From Gordius sp. MW1 (Eukaryota; Nematomorpha; Gordioida; Gordea; Gordiidae): a DNA stretch of 64,000 nucleotides. Below the pieces are notes generated by a model, which did no database searches, was not told the DNA's origin, and saw only the letters and a program-made list of their open reading frames with translations. The stretch is from positions 2,838,001 through 2,902,000 of the forward strand of contig OZ038533.1 in the NCBI GenBank assembly GCA_964036665.1. Direction: 5' to 3'. Both the position numbers and the translations under genes were made by a program. Shown one piece after another: positions 57,301 to 64,000 of the stretch (positions are counted from its first letter, which is position 1; each line of letters opens with the position of its first letter).

Positions 57301-60300
57301 AAGTAAGGACGTAGGTCTACATGATTGAGGCATTTTTCCACCATATTTACGTTTTTTTGCTTCAATATTGGGCAAGATTTGCGAAAAACCTCACTTAAAA
57401 TGACGACCTAAGGTAACAAAATTTAATACAAAAACCAACTATTTCGTTGGTTTTTTATTATTATTATTAATATACGTACAGAAACAAAATTTTACAGGGT
57501 TGATAGTAGAGAACTGAACAGTCACTTTTTTTCAACCCGAACCCGCCCCGAAAGCATTTTAAAATTTTCAACCCGAATCTGACCCGAAGACATTTCAAAA
57601 ATTCAACCCGAAGGGTCGAGTTTCGGGTCACTCCTGCAGGTCTCGAGTTGATTGAGAGCTTGGGCAGTTTAAAACATGGAGATAATTTGTAGGTCGTTTT
57701 AATTTTTTTATAGTAATTTAAAATTTTTCACATTAAGTAGAAAATCAATATCGAATTGTGAACTCCCATGGGCGTGCCATCCCTCTAAATCCCAAAACCT
57801 GTTGAAATCTCATAAAATTATGGCTAAAATTTCAAAAAATGATCATTTTGCCCCTTCCTAAATTAATGTTGCCGCCTTCTTTTAATTCCAATGCTGGCTA
57901 CGCCCATGTAAACTCCAAAGGGTTATGTTCAACTTCTCAGATCTTTGTTTAACCAATATGTCTTTATTTTTACATTACGCTAATGTATGTAACTTTGTTT
58001 TCGTGAAAATAAACTTTTTAACCATAAAAACCACGTTTGAACCACACGATTACAAGGCTCAAGCCCTTTCCGATGCCGTTCAAGCTAGCGCCTCCGCCGA
58101 TAAACTAATCACGGCTTCTTCTAGCCAAAACGAATCTAGCGGTAACCACAACGACCTGATTGAAAGTAAATCGCACGGGCTCGAAATGAAAATACATTAC
58201 GAAACGTTTGAACCCATGCAAATTGACAATTCCACCACCCGGCCTGACGATGAACCCTTAACTCCTCCCAGCACACCCGCGGGCGAGCTAGCTGAACAGG
58301 GGAACAGTGTGGTGGGTCCTATTAGTAACGAACACGCTAATAATAATGGTATCAATCAAAATTATCAGGACTACAGCGAGGGAGGGATCTCGAAACTACT
58401 CGAATTTCAAGCCAGCCATCATAGTGTATTCGGTAAGGGCTTAGAAACGATATTAAGCACGAGCTAGTGTTGTAAAAACGGCTGGGTTTTGTTTGGTCGA
58501 CCTGTGGTTTTAGTCCACTAAACATACAAAGACCAAACAAAGATTTGACCAAAAAACTTTTAATCTTTTTATGCGGCTATTAAAAATAGACCAAAAAAAC
58601 TTTGGTCTGTTTATGTTTAGTTGACTAAAACCAAAGGTCGACCAAACAAAACGCAGCCGTTTTTACAACACTAGCACGAGCAAGTTTATTTCTATATTGA
58701 TACAATAAGGTTGATTGGTTAATTTTTGCATTAGAACCTATGGATCATTATGCCCCCGTTATTTCTGATCGGTTCGAGTCGGACGTTAATGATGGTAGAG
58801 ATTCGGCGAGAACGACGATCGATATAGGTGGTATATTAAAGGAACGCTTGAGCGTTAAAGGACGCGAGAGCTCTAACTACAGCAGCAACACTCAAACGCT
58901 TACGCTGGAAGACGCTCTACTCCTATCAGACCTATTTTACTTACCGTTCGAGCACGGGCGTAACGCTCAACAACTCCTCGACGATTTTCACTGGCTAAAA
59001 TCTAACGCTCTCACTCATTTAAGTAACGCACCTCCTCATCTAAGGGAAATTTGGATGGAGCGCTGCTCGGGTTTCGAGCGTTTTTGCGATAGCGTTTGCG
59101 CGCTTTGCACGAAACTAACTAGCGTCCGTAATAAAGCCGTCCTCTTCGAGCTATTCCCCTACGTTTGGGACCTTAAGGGCGTTGTGACGCTAGTGAAAGG
59201 CTTCGCGCGTTGGTTAGCGCTTGGCGCTTTTCCTCAACGCCCTCTCTCTTCCGCAACTATCGCGGGGTCTGGTTTCTTTTCTAGCTCTTCGGTAGCCTTA
59301 AACTCCCCCGCCTTGGATAATTTTGGTAAGACGCCATAAAATTTTGCAGATCTTTTCTTTTTTACAACGCACTCTTTTAAGGGGTTTGCCTTGTGATATG
59401 AATATAATGAACTGCATACTCCCCTCCCCCTTTTCTCAATGCGAGAGAGAAGGGGGGGGGGGATAATTGTAGCGCAGTGCATTGTATCCACAACACCATC
59501 TTCTTCAAGATCACTTGATTTCATATAAACAACTCGTCGATAAAGCTACTGATATAACGTTTTTTTTTGAGGTAGACCATGATAAATAATAATTACACCC
59601 TACCCTTATAATCTTCTTTAATTCGTAAATATAAGTTAAAAATACTATAAAAACAAACGGAGAAAATGGTCAAGTACGCCTTAAATTGAGAAAAAATCGA
59701 AGGTTTTATTAAATGCCCTATAATTTCATTACAATAAAAGGTTTAACGCTTACTTTTATATTTTTGTACTGAGAGTTTTCCGATTCTTTGTTGCGATTTC
59801 GGGTGTAAGTTAGATTGAAATGAAATCTTTAAGTTACACTTGGGTTCGAGAATACCATGCATGACATTATGATATTTTATTTATGTCATTTTCATTAGGA
59901 TTCTTATTTATTTTAGATTAACGCATGAAATCGCCTCACTTAATACATTAATTTTAGATAGTTTATATAATGTTTTTCATTCCTAAAATTTTTTTTAAAT
60001 CACGAAGAGTAATTAGTTTCTTAGCTTATATTTTTCATTCTATTTTGCAGCCGCCTCTACAAACTTGGTCCCGGAATCAAATAGCTATAAAAAAGAACCA
60101 GAAAGCAATTTTAGAGCCCAACTAGCGGAGCTTATGACAGAGCGTTATTCATGGAACGCTTATTATGGCAAAGGTTTATTTACACCTTACTAAGAGCGAT
60201 TTAAAATTTTTAATTTTTTTATAATTAATTACATTAAACTATTATTCTTCCTAGTATATATTTGGTAATTTTTTAATAAGTTCAATATAGAAGCTAGGCC

Positions 60301-63300
60301 TTTATAGCTCATCCGCTGTTTGCATTTCAAACCTGATCAACGCATTGTTGTATACCATGCCCATATACCCATCAGCTTTATAAATATCACGGTCGTTGAC
60401 AATTAAAATTCACAGCAAATAATAAGTTTTTTTCTATAAAAATATTATTTTCTACTTGCAGGATTTTCCATGGTGGCAAAATCAACTTTAGCTACAATCA
60501 ATAATTTTGCTTATGGAACTTCGGTTAGTAGCAACAATAGTCCAGAAACGACGGGCGTCAATAATAACAATACGATCTCTGTGGCCCAGCCCCACACTCA
60601 ATCAGCTGATGAACCTCCCTCGCCCCCTCAACTAGAAAATATACCCATCCTGACAGATACATTGCCAGCGGGTATTTGTTAAAACGCTTTCTTTTAAACA
60701 ATCTATATTATTTGATTTTGTAGGTAGTTTTAAAAAATTTTCTTAGGTCTACCCCCCCCCCTATGTAAAATGTCTTGTTCTGCCTGTCCAAAACGTTCTC
60801 CTATCCACCTTGGATTTATAATAGAAAATTATGATTCTGGAAAAGAATTTTTGCCTGCGATTTTAGATTAGCTAATAACCACTGGTTGCTTTTAATTTTC
60901 CTAACTCCCCCAAAGCCCAAATTCGATTTTTATTTTTGGATTTTCAACCGTTTATTAATTATATTTATAGATAGTTATGCCTAGCATAATTATCTTTAAA
61001 TATAATTCATTAGCCATATTGGAATGTTTTCCCAATATTTACAATTTTTATCTTTTTTTATTCATTTATCTCTGTTCACAAAATATGTATTTTAATTTAC
61101 AAAAAAAGTTTGTTGAATGCTATGATGACCTTCTCCTTATTCATTTATTTCATATGTCATACATACATAATAAAGGAGAACAGCCGGAGGCAACGCTGAG
61201 TAATTTAGCTGAAAAAAATGAAAAGACTGAGGTTGTAAAAAGTGCCTCTATTCTATCAACTACCCCCACCGAACCTACTATATTGAGAGGGGGCCTTCAG
61301 GCTGAATTTCATAGGATGTTACCCTTGGATACTTGTATCGATCTGTTTTGTCACAGGCCCCCATATCCACCCGTACGAACGCAATACAGCATAAGACCAT
61401 ATCGAGCTGCTACGGATGAAGTTTTACGCTATATATAAATATAATGTATTAATTGCTATACAGTTTAGGGTAATATCATAGGCTAATAATACTAAAGGCT
61501 GGCGAACAGCTGATAATTGTTAGTTAGGGGTGTAGGCCATCATGTTGGTGGCGAACGCTATTCATTTTGTAAAATGATGAAACGTTAAATTCACGTATCG
61601 TAAAGTAATTCTTTAATGTTTTCATTATTTTTTCTTCCATCACTTTTGCATGTTTTTGCTGTACAAGTGCCTATATTGAAAAAACCTAGTTTCAATGCAA
61701 AAATGGGCTGTTCGCCTATTGTTTTATTAATCTATAGGGATATACATACATATATAAAGAAATCCGCAAAAAAGTAATATTTTTTATACACTTATCAGCT
61801 GTTTGGTTGTATTCTGTGGACCATGATAATATACTAATTATCTTGACAACTGTAAATTTTAAAAAATGACCGAATTATTTGTTTTACTCAACAAGTTAAA
61901 CCTCTCCTTTTAATTTTATCTGATTTGTTAAATGAAGGAAAAAATACAAATTTTTGAATTACATAGGCTCCAGTGTATGAGGTTTGTAGGCAAACGTTCG
62001 ATGATGGTTGTGATTCTTCAAACTTATTTCCCAACAAACCCGATCTCCCCGGCGATTTGTATGCCCATATTTCTAATGAATTCTAACAATTTATTGTACA
62101 GAGTTTTACCAATTAGTTAATTTTAATGATGGAAGCTATATGTTATAACTACAAAAACCTGCGATTCTATATCACCATTTTTGTTTTGATCAATGCATTA
62201 GTTTAAGAAGCTAAACGATTTTTAATTTGTTTCTAAAAGTTAGTTGTGTTTTAGTTATAATTCAATCAAAAAATTTTCGTTCTCACTTTTACATATATTC
62301 GATGTGATAACGACAAATTACTTTTCGCTTAAATGGCAAGTGTAATTTTTATGTAATTTACAATCAAGAATATTTACGCACCGTTCAATTAACGATTTTT
62401 ATTGTTAGTTTCTTAAATGATTACAAAATCGTAACAAATCTGGAATTATCAGGTTCAAGGTTAAAAACTTATATAAATCAGACTAATGAAATTAAATCTA
62501 ATCTTAAAATTACTTAGAACCTTACAAAACTATTCTACTCCTTTCCTGATTGCTATGCAATTTATGGGTATGTTTTGCGTTCATCGTAGTTTGGTCGGCG
62601 GTTTTCTAACCCTTACCCCTACCACTTGTTTCGTGTTGGAGGACAATGTTGGCCTTTGCGGCTACATTCTATGCGCTCCGGACTCTAAAGTATACCTAGA
62701 CAGGCTAGAACTATCCTGGATCCCCGAACTGAAAGCCAAATATTTAACAGCATCTCAGCTAGAACAAGGTGGACAGGGAGGCCTAGTTGAAAAATTTCTC
62801 GACGATTATCAAAATCCTCCAGCCCTTTTTAAAGGGGAATCAACCCCGCCCGAGCTTATGGATGAAGGTAGTCGTTCTAGTCCCGAACCCAAGCTACTCG
62901 AACACTCGGCTGACAATTATAATTGTACGCCACCCACTTTCGCCGAGGTACTTCTATATATGCCATATTACGAGCATATATGTATAATAGTTTACTCCTG
63001 ATCATTGTGCATATAAAATTTATAACCGTTATATAAAAATAACGAAGATGATGCATCAATTTACATAGTCTTTAAAGTTGAGAAATTATGCATGCAAAAT
63101 TGGGGAAGTTTTTTGAAAATGGCCAGTTCGATTTAACGTGGAACTAAAGTGTCGCAAAAAATTTGATTTCCTAAAAACAAAGTGAATATTAACTTGGCAC
63201 GGGTATCTCTTACGAAGAGATTTATGCCTTGGGTCGCGCTCAGCTAAGCATATCGCAAATTTTGTTCGATGCCTTTGTTTGCTTGTTTTAAGAAATTCTT

Positions 63301-63914
63301 GCACATTTTTAGTCATGATTATCGTTTTTTATTTATTTCCGAGTTGAGGCGCGAAAAAATATGAAATAACGATCTTTACCGAAGCAGCGATTATAATGTT
63401 TTGCATGTCACAGTGCTTGATGTTATTTTTTGGGAATTTATGATCTTCCCTAATTGTAAAATAGTGAATTAAATATATATGCTTGTTCTCTTCGTGAGGT
63501 ACTTGTTTAGTTATTATTTTAACTGATTGCATCTCTCATACTTTGCCCTTTAAATTGTAAAGTTTTGAATTTTAATTTTCTCGTCTCAGATATTAACCTA
63601 TTAACGTTATGTTAAATATGATACTTTTTCCTAGAAGCATAATATCGAAGATTTTATAAAAGGTTTTGGTTTTTGTAAAGCCATTATGAGTATCACAATA
63701 AGCCTCTGAGTTTGAGATCTGATGCTAGCAAAAAGTATGTTGATGTTTTAGGAATACATATGCGGTAGAATCAAAAATTACACACGCTACTTACCACCCA
63801 AATTGCTTCAACATTACCCATCATTGGTTCAATTCGCTTTTTTACCGCGCGTTGACGATTTTAGTATACCCAAAAGAATGCTCGCTTGCCTCATGTCCGT
63901 CATCAAATTATACG
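45320..63914 (+). CDS. OGA: Protein O-GlcNAcase (OGA), 19 exons in window, 3' end missing
   Basis: The product removes O-linked GlcNAc from serine/threonine of nuclear and cytosolic proteins. Exons: 45320-45356, 45393-45444, 45480-45577, 45613-45743, 45783-45951, 46967-47356, 50034-50150, 51496-51617, 53186-53476, 55700-56132, 56785-57092, 58057-58432, 58735-59325, 60051-60173, 60462-60671, 61176-61420, 61967-62058, 62590-62947, 63752-63914. All junctions are GT-AG and phase-compatible. About 1,435 residues are encoded, against 916 in human; the excess lies in the linker between the GH84 domain and the stalk. The GH84, stalk and acetyltransferase-like segments match OGA from memory. The final part (roughly 45 residues) should lie past 64000. 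The frame is open upstream of the chosen ATG, so the N-terminus may be longer. Confidence 0.9.
45393..45444 (+). CDS. OGA: OGA exon 2
   Basis: It encodes [17 protein letters not shown], the most conserved N-terminal GH84 motif (FYGRPW). Entered in phase 1, left in phase 2. The next intron is 35 bp. Confidence 0.9.
45480..45577 (+). CDS. OGA: OGA exon 3
   Basis: It encodes [19 protein letters not shown], matching the NTYLYAPKDDxKHR block that lines the GlcNAc pocket. The downstream intron is 35 bp. Confidence 0.9.
45613..45743 (+). CDS. OGA: OGA exon 4
   Basis: It encodes [13 protein letters not shown] and [10 protein letters not shown], matching the ISPGLDITFS block and the helix before the catalytic strand. 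The end at CAA and the next exon's GTA restore the DQV sequence; intron 39 bp. Confidence 0.9.
45783..45951 (+). CDS. OGA: OGA exon 5 (catalytic Asp pair)
   Basis: FALLFDDID carries the two adjacent aspartates (human D174 and D175) that activate the N-acetyl group and act as general acid/base. [14 protein letters not shown] and FMFCPT follow. Phase 1 at the donor GTATTT joins to E-Y-C in exon 6. Confidence 0.92.
45952..46966 (+). other. OGA intron 5, with unexplained exon-like pieces
   Basis: At 46079-46156 an open piece ([20 protein letters not shown] then a stop) resembles the His-containing segment after FLYWCH fingers. At 46226-46486 an 86-codon frame has no recognised domain. These AT-rich pieces with short introns look like transposon remains. 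Confidence 0.3.
46967..47356 (+). CDS. OGA: OGA exon 6 (end of GH84 domain)
   Basis: It reads [49 protein letters not shown] (substrate-binding Asn and Asp) and [20 protein letters not shown] 15-bp sequence is present three times in tandem at 47235-47279, inserting [10 protein letters not shown]-type residues in a loop. Donor GTAACA at 47357, phase 1. The exon is visibly richer in G+C than exons 1-5. Confidence 0.92.
47850..47947. mobile_element. TAGTGTTG hAT MITE, partial copy in intron 6
   Basis: GGTCGGCCTTTGGTTTTAG at the left and GGTCGACCAAGCAAAACCCA with a CCGTTTTTAAAACACTA end at the right show the family palindrome. The left end is eroded. Confidence 0.65.
48427..48629. mobile_element. 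TAGAGTTG MITE (203 bp) in OGA intron 6
   Basis: Near-perfect inverted repeats of about 34 bp (TAGAGTTGTTAAATGGCTAA / TTAGCAATTTAACAACTCTA) are flanked by CTCAAAGT and CTCAAGGT, an 8-bp duplication with one mismatch. hAT-type by end sequence and duplication length. Confidence 0.85.
48925..49110. repeat. Dispersed repeat shared with 24307
   Basis: ATTGCTATGAAATTGATGGG and TTTTGGTTGTCCGTCCGTCC occur here and, with small changes, at 24317-24362 in the satellite field. The family is unknown. A fragment of the GAACAGCTGA MITE follows at about 49176. Confidence 0.55.
49395..49548. mobile_element. CGGGTT-type hAT MITE, degraded
   Basis: GAAAGCATTT(T/C)AAAATTTT words alternate with CCGAC/CCCAAC words and end CACTCGTGCAGGTCTCTA, as in 57507-57646. 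The left end is eroded and no duplication is readable. Confidence 0.6.
49563..49919. mobile_element. Harbinger-type MITE (357 bp) in OGA intron 6
   Basis: GGGCTTGTCTTAG...TTAAGACAAGCCC inverted ends are flanked by TTA (49560-49562 and 49920-49922). Ends resemble those of the larger element at 5926-9469, suggesting the same transposase family. Confidence 0.8.
50034..50150 (+). CDS. OGA: OGA exon 7 (post-GH84 linker)
   Basis: It is flanked by AG at 50032 and the donor GTTATA at 50151, phase 1 in and out, with 39 codons of polar, glutamate/serine-rich sequence ([18 protein letters not shown]). This corresponds to the variable acidic segment after HTLA in OGA. Called from phase fit and composition; similarity is weak. 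Confidence 0.65.
50253..50392. mobile_element. CATGGGCGTAGCC MITE in OGA intron 7
   Basis: CATGGGTGTAGCC...GGCTACGCCCATG ends are flanked by CTAATTGA and CTATCTGA (six of eight identical). The internal part is G/C-run rich with AAAATGGCTAAAACTTTAAA. The remainder of intron 7 (50400-51490) is AT-rich with nothing recognised. Confidence 0.75.
51496..51617 (+). CDS. OGA: OGA exon 8 (first stalk-domain helix)
   Basis: [18 protein letters not shown] matches the YSPQMALKLALTEWLQEF helix that opens the stalk domain in human OGA. The acceptor at 51495 (GCTAG) gives phase 1 entry. An upstream AG at 51476 would put a stop in frame. The exon ends CAG before GTACTC in phase 0. Confidence 0.85.
51863..52599 (+). 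mobile_element. Non-autonomous Helitron (737 bp) in OGA intron 8
   Basis: It begins TCTATATATATAAAGTAAAG and ends GGCCGGGCACAGCTAG preceded by a short GC-rich hairpin, inserted between A and T as Helitrons do, with no target duplication. A stretch starting GGGCTAAATTCTGAAACTAC is present twice, about 120 bp apart. No Rep/helicase coding. Fragment of the same family at 26880-27240. Confidence 0.85.
52869..53038. mobile_element. TAGTGTTG hAT MITE in OGA intron 8
   Basis: The 5' end is duplicated (TTATTGTAGTGTTGTAAAAA twice, 26 bp apart). GTCGACCATTGGTTTTAG and AAAACCAAAGATCGACC form the palindrome. The right end is slightly eroded. A partial GAACAGCTGA-family relic lies directly upstream (52660-52885). 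Confidence 0.75.
53186..53476 (+). CDS. OGA: OGA exon 9 (low-complexity linker)
   Basis: CTAG acceptor at 53185, GTAAGG donor at 53477, phase 0 both sides. The 97 codons are rich in Ser, Pro and Gly (e.g. [20 protein letters not shown]), matching the disordered linker in the middle of OGA, and the G+C content is high. Similarity to other OGAs cannot be shown in such sequence; the call rests on splice fit and position. Confidence 0.75.
54365..54621. mobile_element. Harbinger-type MITE in OGA intron 9
   Basis: GGGTGCGTCTTTAAACGCG and, in complement, GGGCCCATCTTAATA stand at the ends, with TTA on both sides (54362-54364, 54622-54624). It contains the CATAGCCGCGTCTTAA word also found in the 9300-9469 arm. 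Confidence 0.75.
54795..54943. mobile_element. CATGGGCGTAGCC MITE in OGA intron 9
   Basis: CATGGGCGTAGCC...GGCTACGCCCATG, flanked by CCTTTTGA and CCTTTCGA (seven of eight). Confidence 0.8.
54955..55170 (+). repeat. Transposon transcript 3' part with coding tail
   Basis: An acceptor-like TACCCAG precedes an open stretch encoding [20 protein letters not shown] and a terminal DLCI before TAA at 55164. The last bases are the AGATCTTTGTATTTAA word that starts the window. The protein family is not recognised. It could also be read as an unused or alternative exon, but it has a stop and a repeat signature. Confidence 0.4.
55540..55641. mobile_element. TAGTGTTG hAT MITE, minimal palindrome (102 bp)
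   Basis: The whole element is one palindrome: TAGTGTTGTAAAAAGGGCTG at the left and GCCGTTTTTACAACACTA at the right, with GGTCGAC words at the centre. Flanks ATACTTAC and AAACATAC agree at six of eight. Confidence 0.85.
55700..56132 (+). CDS. OGA: OGA exon 10 (linker)
   Basis: CTACAG acceptor, phase 0, donor GTTCGT in phase 1. It begins with a basic run ([10 protein letters not shown]), continues [18 protein letters not shown] and turns acidic and Ser/Thr-rich. It is part of the long linker between GH84 and stalk halves; no domain recognised. Confidence 0.75.
56474..56752. mobile_element. Harbinger-type MITE in OGA intron 10
   Basis: GGCACCGACTTAATACACG at the left and CGCGTATTAAGACACAACACCC at the right are inverted repeats; flanks are TTA and TAA. 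Its right edge stands 32 bases from the exon 11 acceptor. Confidence 0.7.
56785..57092 (+). CDS. OGA: OGA exon 11 (linker)
   Basis: TTTTAG acceptor, phase 1 entry, AAG|GTAGTG donor in phase 0. It encodes polar sequence including [28 protein letters not shown] and [13 protein letters not shown]. No domain recognised. A MITE inserted 11 bases after this donor. Confidence 0.75.
57104..57265. mobile_element. TAGTGTTG hAT MITE (162 bp) beside the exon 11 donor
   Basis: The element is flanked by GTGGGGAT (57096-57103) and GTAGGGAT (57266-57273), seven of eight identical. The duplicated target covers intron positions +4 to +11 of the exon 11 donor. Confidence 0.9.
57507..57646. mobile_element. CGGGTT-type hAT MITE (140 bp) in OGA intron 11
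   Basis: TAGAGAACTGAACAG...GCAGGTCTCGA ends are flanked by GTTGATAG and GTTGATTG (seven of eight). It is a short derivative of the 39548-40618 family. Confidence 0.8.
57767..57908. mobile_element. CATGGGCGTAGCC MITE in OGA intron 11
   Basis: CATGGGCGTGCC...GGCTACGCCCATG, flanked by TGAACTCC and TAAACTCC (seven of eight). Confidence 0.8.
57941..58026 (+). repeat. Copy of the window-start repeat next to OGA exon 12
   Basis: AGATCTTTGTTTAACCAATA, TGTCTTTATTTTT, AACTTTGTTTTCGTGAAAAT and AAACTTTTTAACCAT match positions 1-90 with few changes. It ends about 30 bases before the chosen exon 12 acceptor. Confidence 0.8.
58057..58432 (+). CDS. OGA: OGA exon 12 (linker)
   Basis: The chosen acceptor TACAAG (58056) keeps phase 0 from exon 11. 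It lacks a good pyrimidine tract, so the true start may differ. The product is [17 protein letters not shown], then polar sequence with [15 protein letters not shown] and [13 protein letters not shown]. The donor GGTAAGG at 58433 gives phase 1. Composition is like the other linker exons. Confidence 0.7.
58465..58673. mobile_element. TAGTGTTG hAT MITE (209 bp) filling OGA intron 12
   Basis: A perfect 8-bp duplication GCACGAGC (58457-58464 and 58674-58681) flanks TAGTGTTGTAAAAACGGCTG...CGTTTTTACAACACTA. The element makes up most of the 302-bp intron. Confidence 0.95.
58735..59325 (+). CDS. OGA: OGA exon 13 (stalk domain)
   Basis: [20 protein letters not shown] matches the LEDLQLLADLFYLPYEHG block of the human stalk helical domain. 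Then come [32 protein letters not shown] and [20 protein letters not shown], all in the expected order. In human this domain mediates dimerisation and shapes the substrate cleft. Phase 1 entry (GCATTAG) and phase 1 donor GTAAGA. Confidence 0.95.
60051..60173 (+). CDS. OGA: OGA exon 14
   Basis: TTTTGCAG acceptor and donor GTTTAT, phase 1 both ends. The sequence includes [20 protein letters not shown], with no firm counterpart recalled. It lies between stalk and C-terminal domains. The flanking introns 13 and 14 show nothing beyond a G-run hairpin (59423-59462). Confidence 0.8.
60462..60671 (+). CDS. OGA: OGA exon 15
   Basis: CTTGCAG acceptor, phase 1, donor GTATTT. It encodes [20 protein letters not shown] and a Pro/Ser-rich tail ([16 protein letters not shown]). 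Disordered linker before the acetyltransferase-like domain. Confidence 0.8.
61176..61420 (+). CDS. OGA: OGA exon 16 (start of acetyltransferase-like domain)
   Basis: [20 protein letters not shown] matches the [20 protein letters not shown] block of human [15 protein letters not shown] follows, like YTIRPYFPKDEA. The acceptor is AATAAAG (61175) with a weak pyrimidine tract. The end at GAA before GTTTTA is set by the match [11 protein letters not shown]. Confidence 0.9.
61484..61729. mobile_element. GAACAGCTGA-family MITE in OGA intron 16
   Basis: GGCTGGCGAACAGCTGATAA and GGGCTGTTCGCCTATTGTTT...ATTA are imperfect inverted ends as in 32821-33114. The interior carries TTCTTTAATGTTTTCATTAT, shared with 52725. 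Confidence 0.65.
61967..62058 (+). CDS. OGA: OGA exon 17
   Basis: It encodes [14 protein letters not shown] and [11 protein letters not shown], matching SVYKICREMYDDG and the SQPDLIGD segment. Phase 0 entry, phase 2 donor GTATGC. Confidence 0.9.
62590..62947 (+). CDS. OGA: OGA exon 18
   Basis: [28 protein letters not shown] and [13 protein letters not shown] match the LVGG, CFVLEDEDGICGYALG and SWIPFMQEKY blocks of the pseudo-acetyltransferase fold. A polar insert follows ([19 protein letters not shown]), absent from my memory of human OGA. Donor GTACTT in phase 0. Confidence 0.92.
63752..63914 (+). CDS. OGA: OGA exon 19 (last in window)
   Basis: [37 protein letters not shown] match LPETFLANFPSLIKM and SVAKSMMACLLSSLKANG. 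The donor GTACAC at 63915 leaves phase 1. The terminal block with the CEVRPDD- and LGCFE-type motifs is not in the window. Confidence 0.88.
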
Positions 63915-64000
63915 GTACACGCCATGATTTATATGTTTTTTCGTGGATTCCCATACAAATTGCTATTTTATTCTTTTCAGATTAAAATACCTCGAGAACG

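Noticed and set aside
61932..62120. Open frame beginning [10 protein letters not shown]
   Set aside because: It is out of frame with OGA exon 17, whose frame gives the conserved [12 protein letters not shown].

Overview
This is AT-rich animal genomic DNA dominated by transposable elements. It carries two recognisable host genes: O-GlcNAcase (OGA; most of the gene, + strand, 45.3-63.9 kb) and the small LYR-motif gene LYRM1 (- strand, 32.2-32.5 kb). Spliced genes with GT-AG introns, LTR retrotransposons, RTE-type LINEs, hAT, PIF/Harbinger, Mutator-like and Helitron DNA transposons, tRNA-like SINEs and satellites all point to a metazoan, most likely an invertebrate. The lineage cannot be fixed from the sequence alone. 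There are no bacterial-style operons, rRNA genes or CRISPR arrays.

Layout. 0-4.5 kb is mostly unique AT-rich DNA with transposon relics. 4.5-12.2 kb is a broken Ty3/gypsy element (104-bp LTRs) with a Harbinger element inserted in its RT region (TTA duplication), which in turn holds a FLYWCH-bearing transposon: three nested levels. 12.6-15.1 kb is AT-rich with local tandem repeats. 15.1-19.2 kb is a 1.26-kb unit in two full and one partial tandem copies; the first copy has gained a 560-bp solo LTR and a 357-bp MITE. 20.7-22.2 kb is a hAT relic with a perfect 8-bp target duplication. 22.5-23.0 kb is an RTE reverse-transcriptase relic. 24.1-27.4 kb is a satellite/SINE field interrupted by a Mutator-like element with CTCAGTA-repeat arms and a SWIM-finger remnant. 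28-34 kb holds a BTB-domain fragment, LYRM1, a palindromic MITE and an RTE endonuclease relic. 34.8-37.7 kb is a complete hAT transposon with an uninterrupted 621-codon transposase. 38.3-41.5 kb is an old inverted copy of the 1.26-kb unit, interrupted by a hAT that itself contains another hAT. 42.2-45.0 kb is an LTR-flanked element interrupted by a third copy of the same hAT family.

OGA. I assemble 19 phase-compatible coding exons from 45320 to 63914; the last exon or exons lie beyond the window. Exons 1-6 encode the GH84 glycosidase domain, with the catalytic Asp-Asp pair in exon 5. Exons 8 and 13 match the stalk-domain segments, exons 7, 9-12, 14 and 15 are long low-complexity linker, and exons 16-19 are the C-terminal acetyltransferase-like domain. 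The gene is two-toned: exons 1-5 are AT-rich and separated by introns of only 35-39 bp, while exons 6-19 are much richer in G+C and separated by introns of about 0.3-2.7 kb full of MITEs, a Helitron and other insertions. Several insertions can be dated against introns through their target duplications; intron 12 was about 85 bp before a 209-bp MITE landed in it.

Part 1 coordinates come from hand reading; splice sites are chosen by GT-AG rule, phase continuity and resemblance to remembered OGA protein, not from transcript data.
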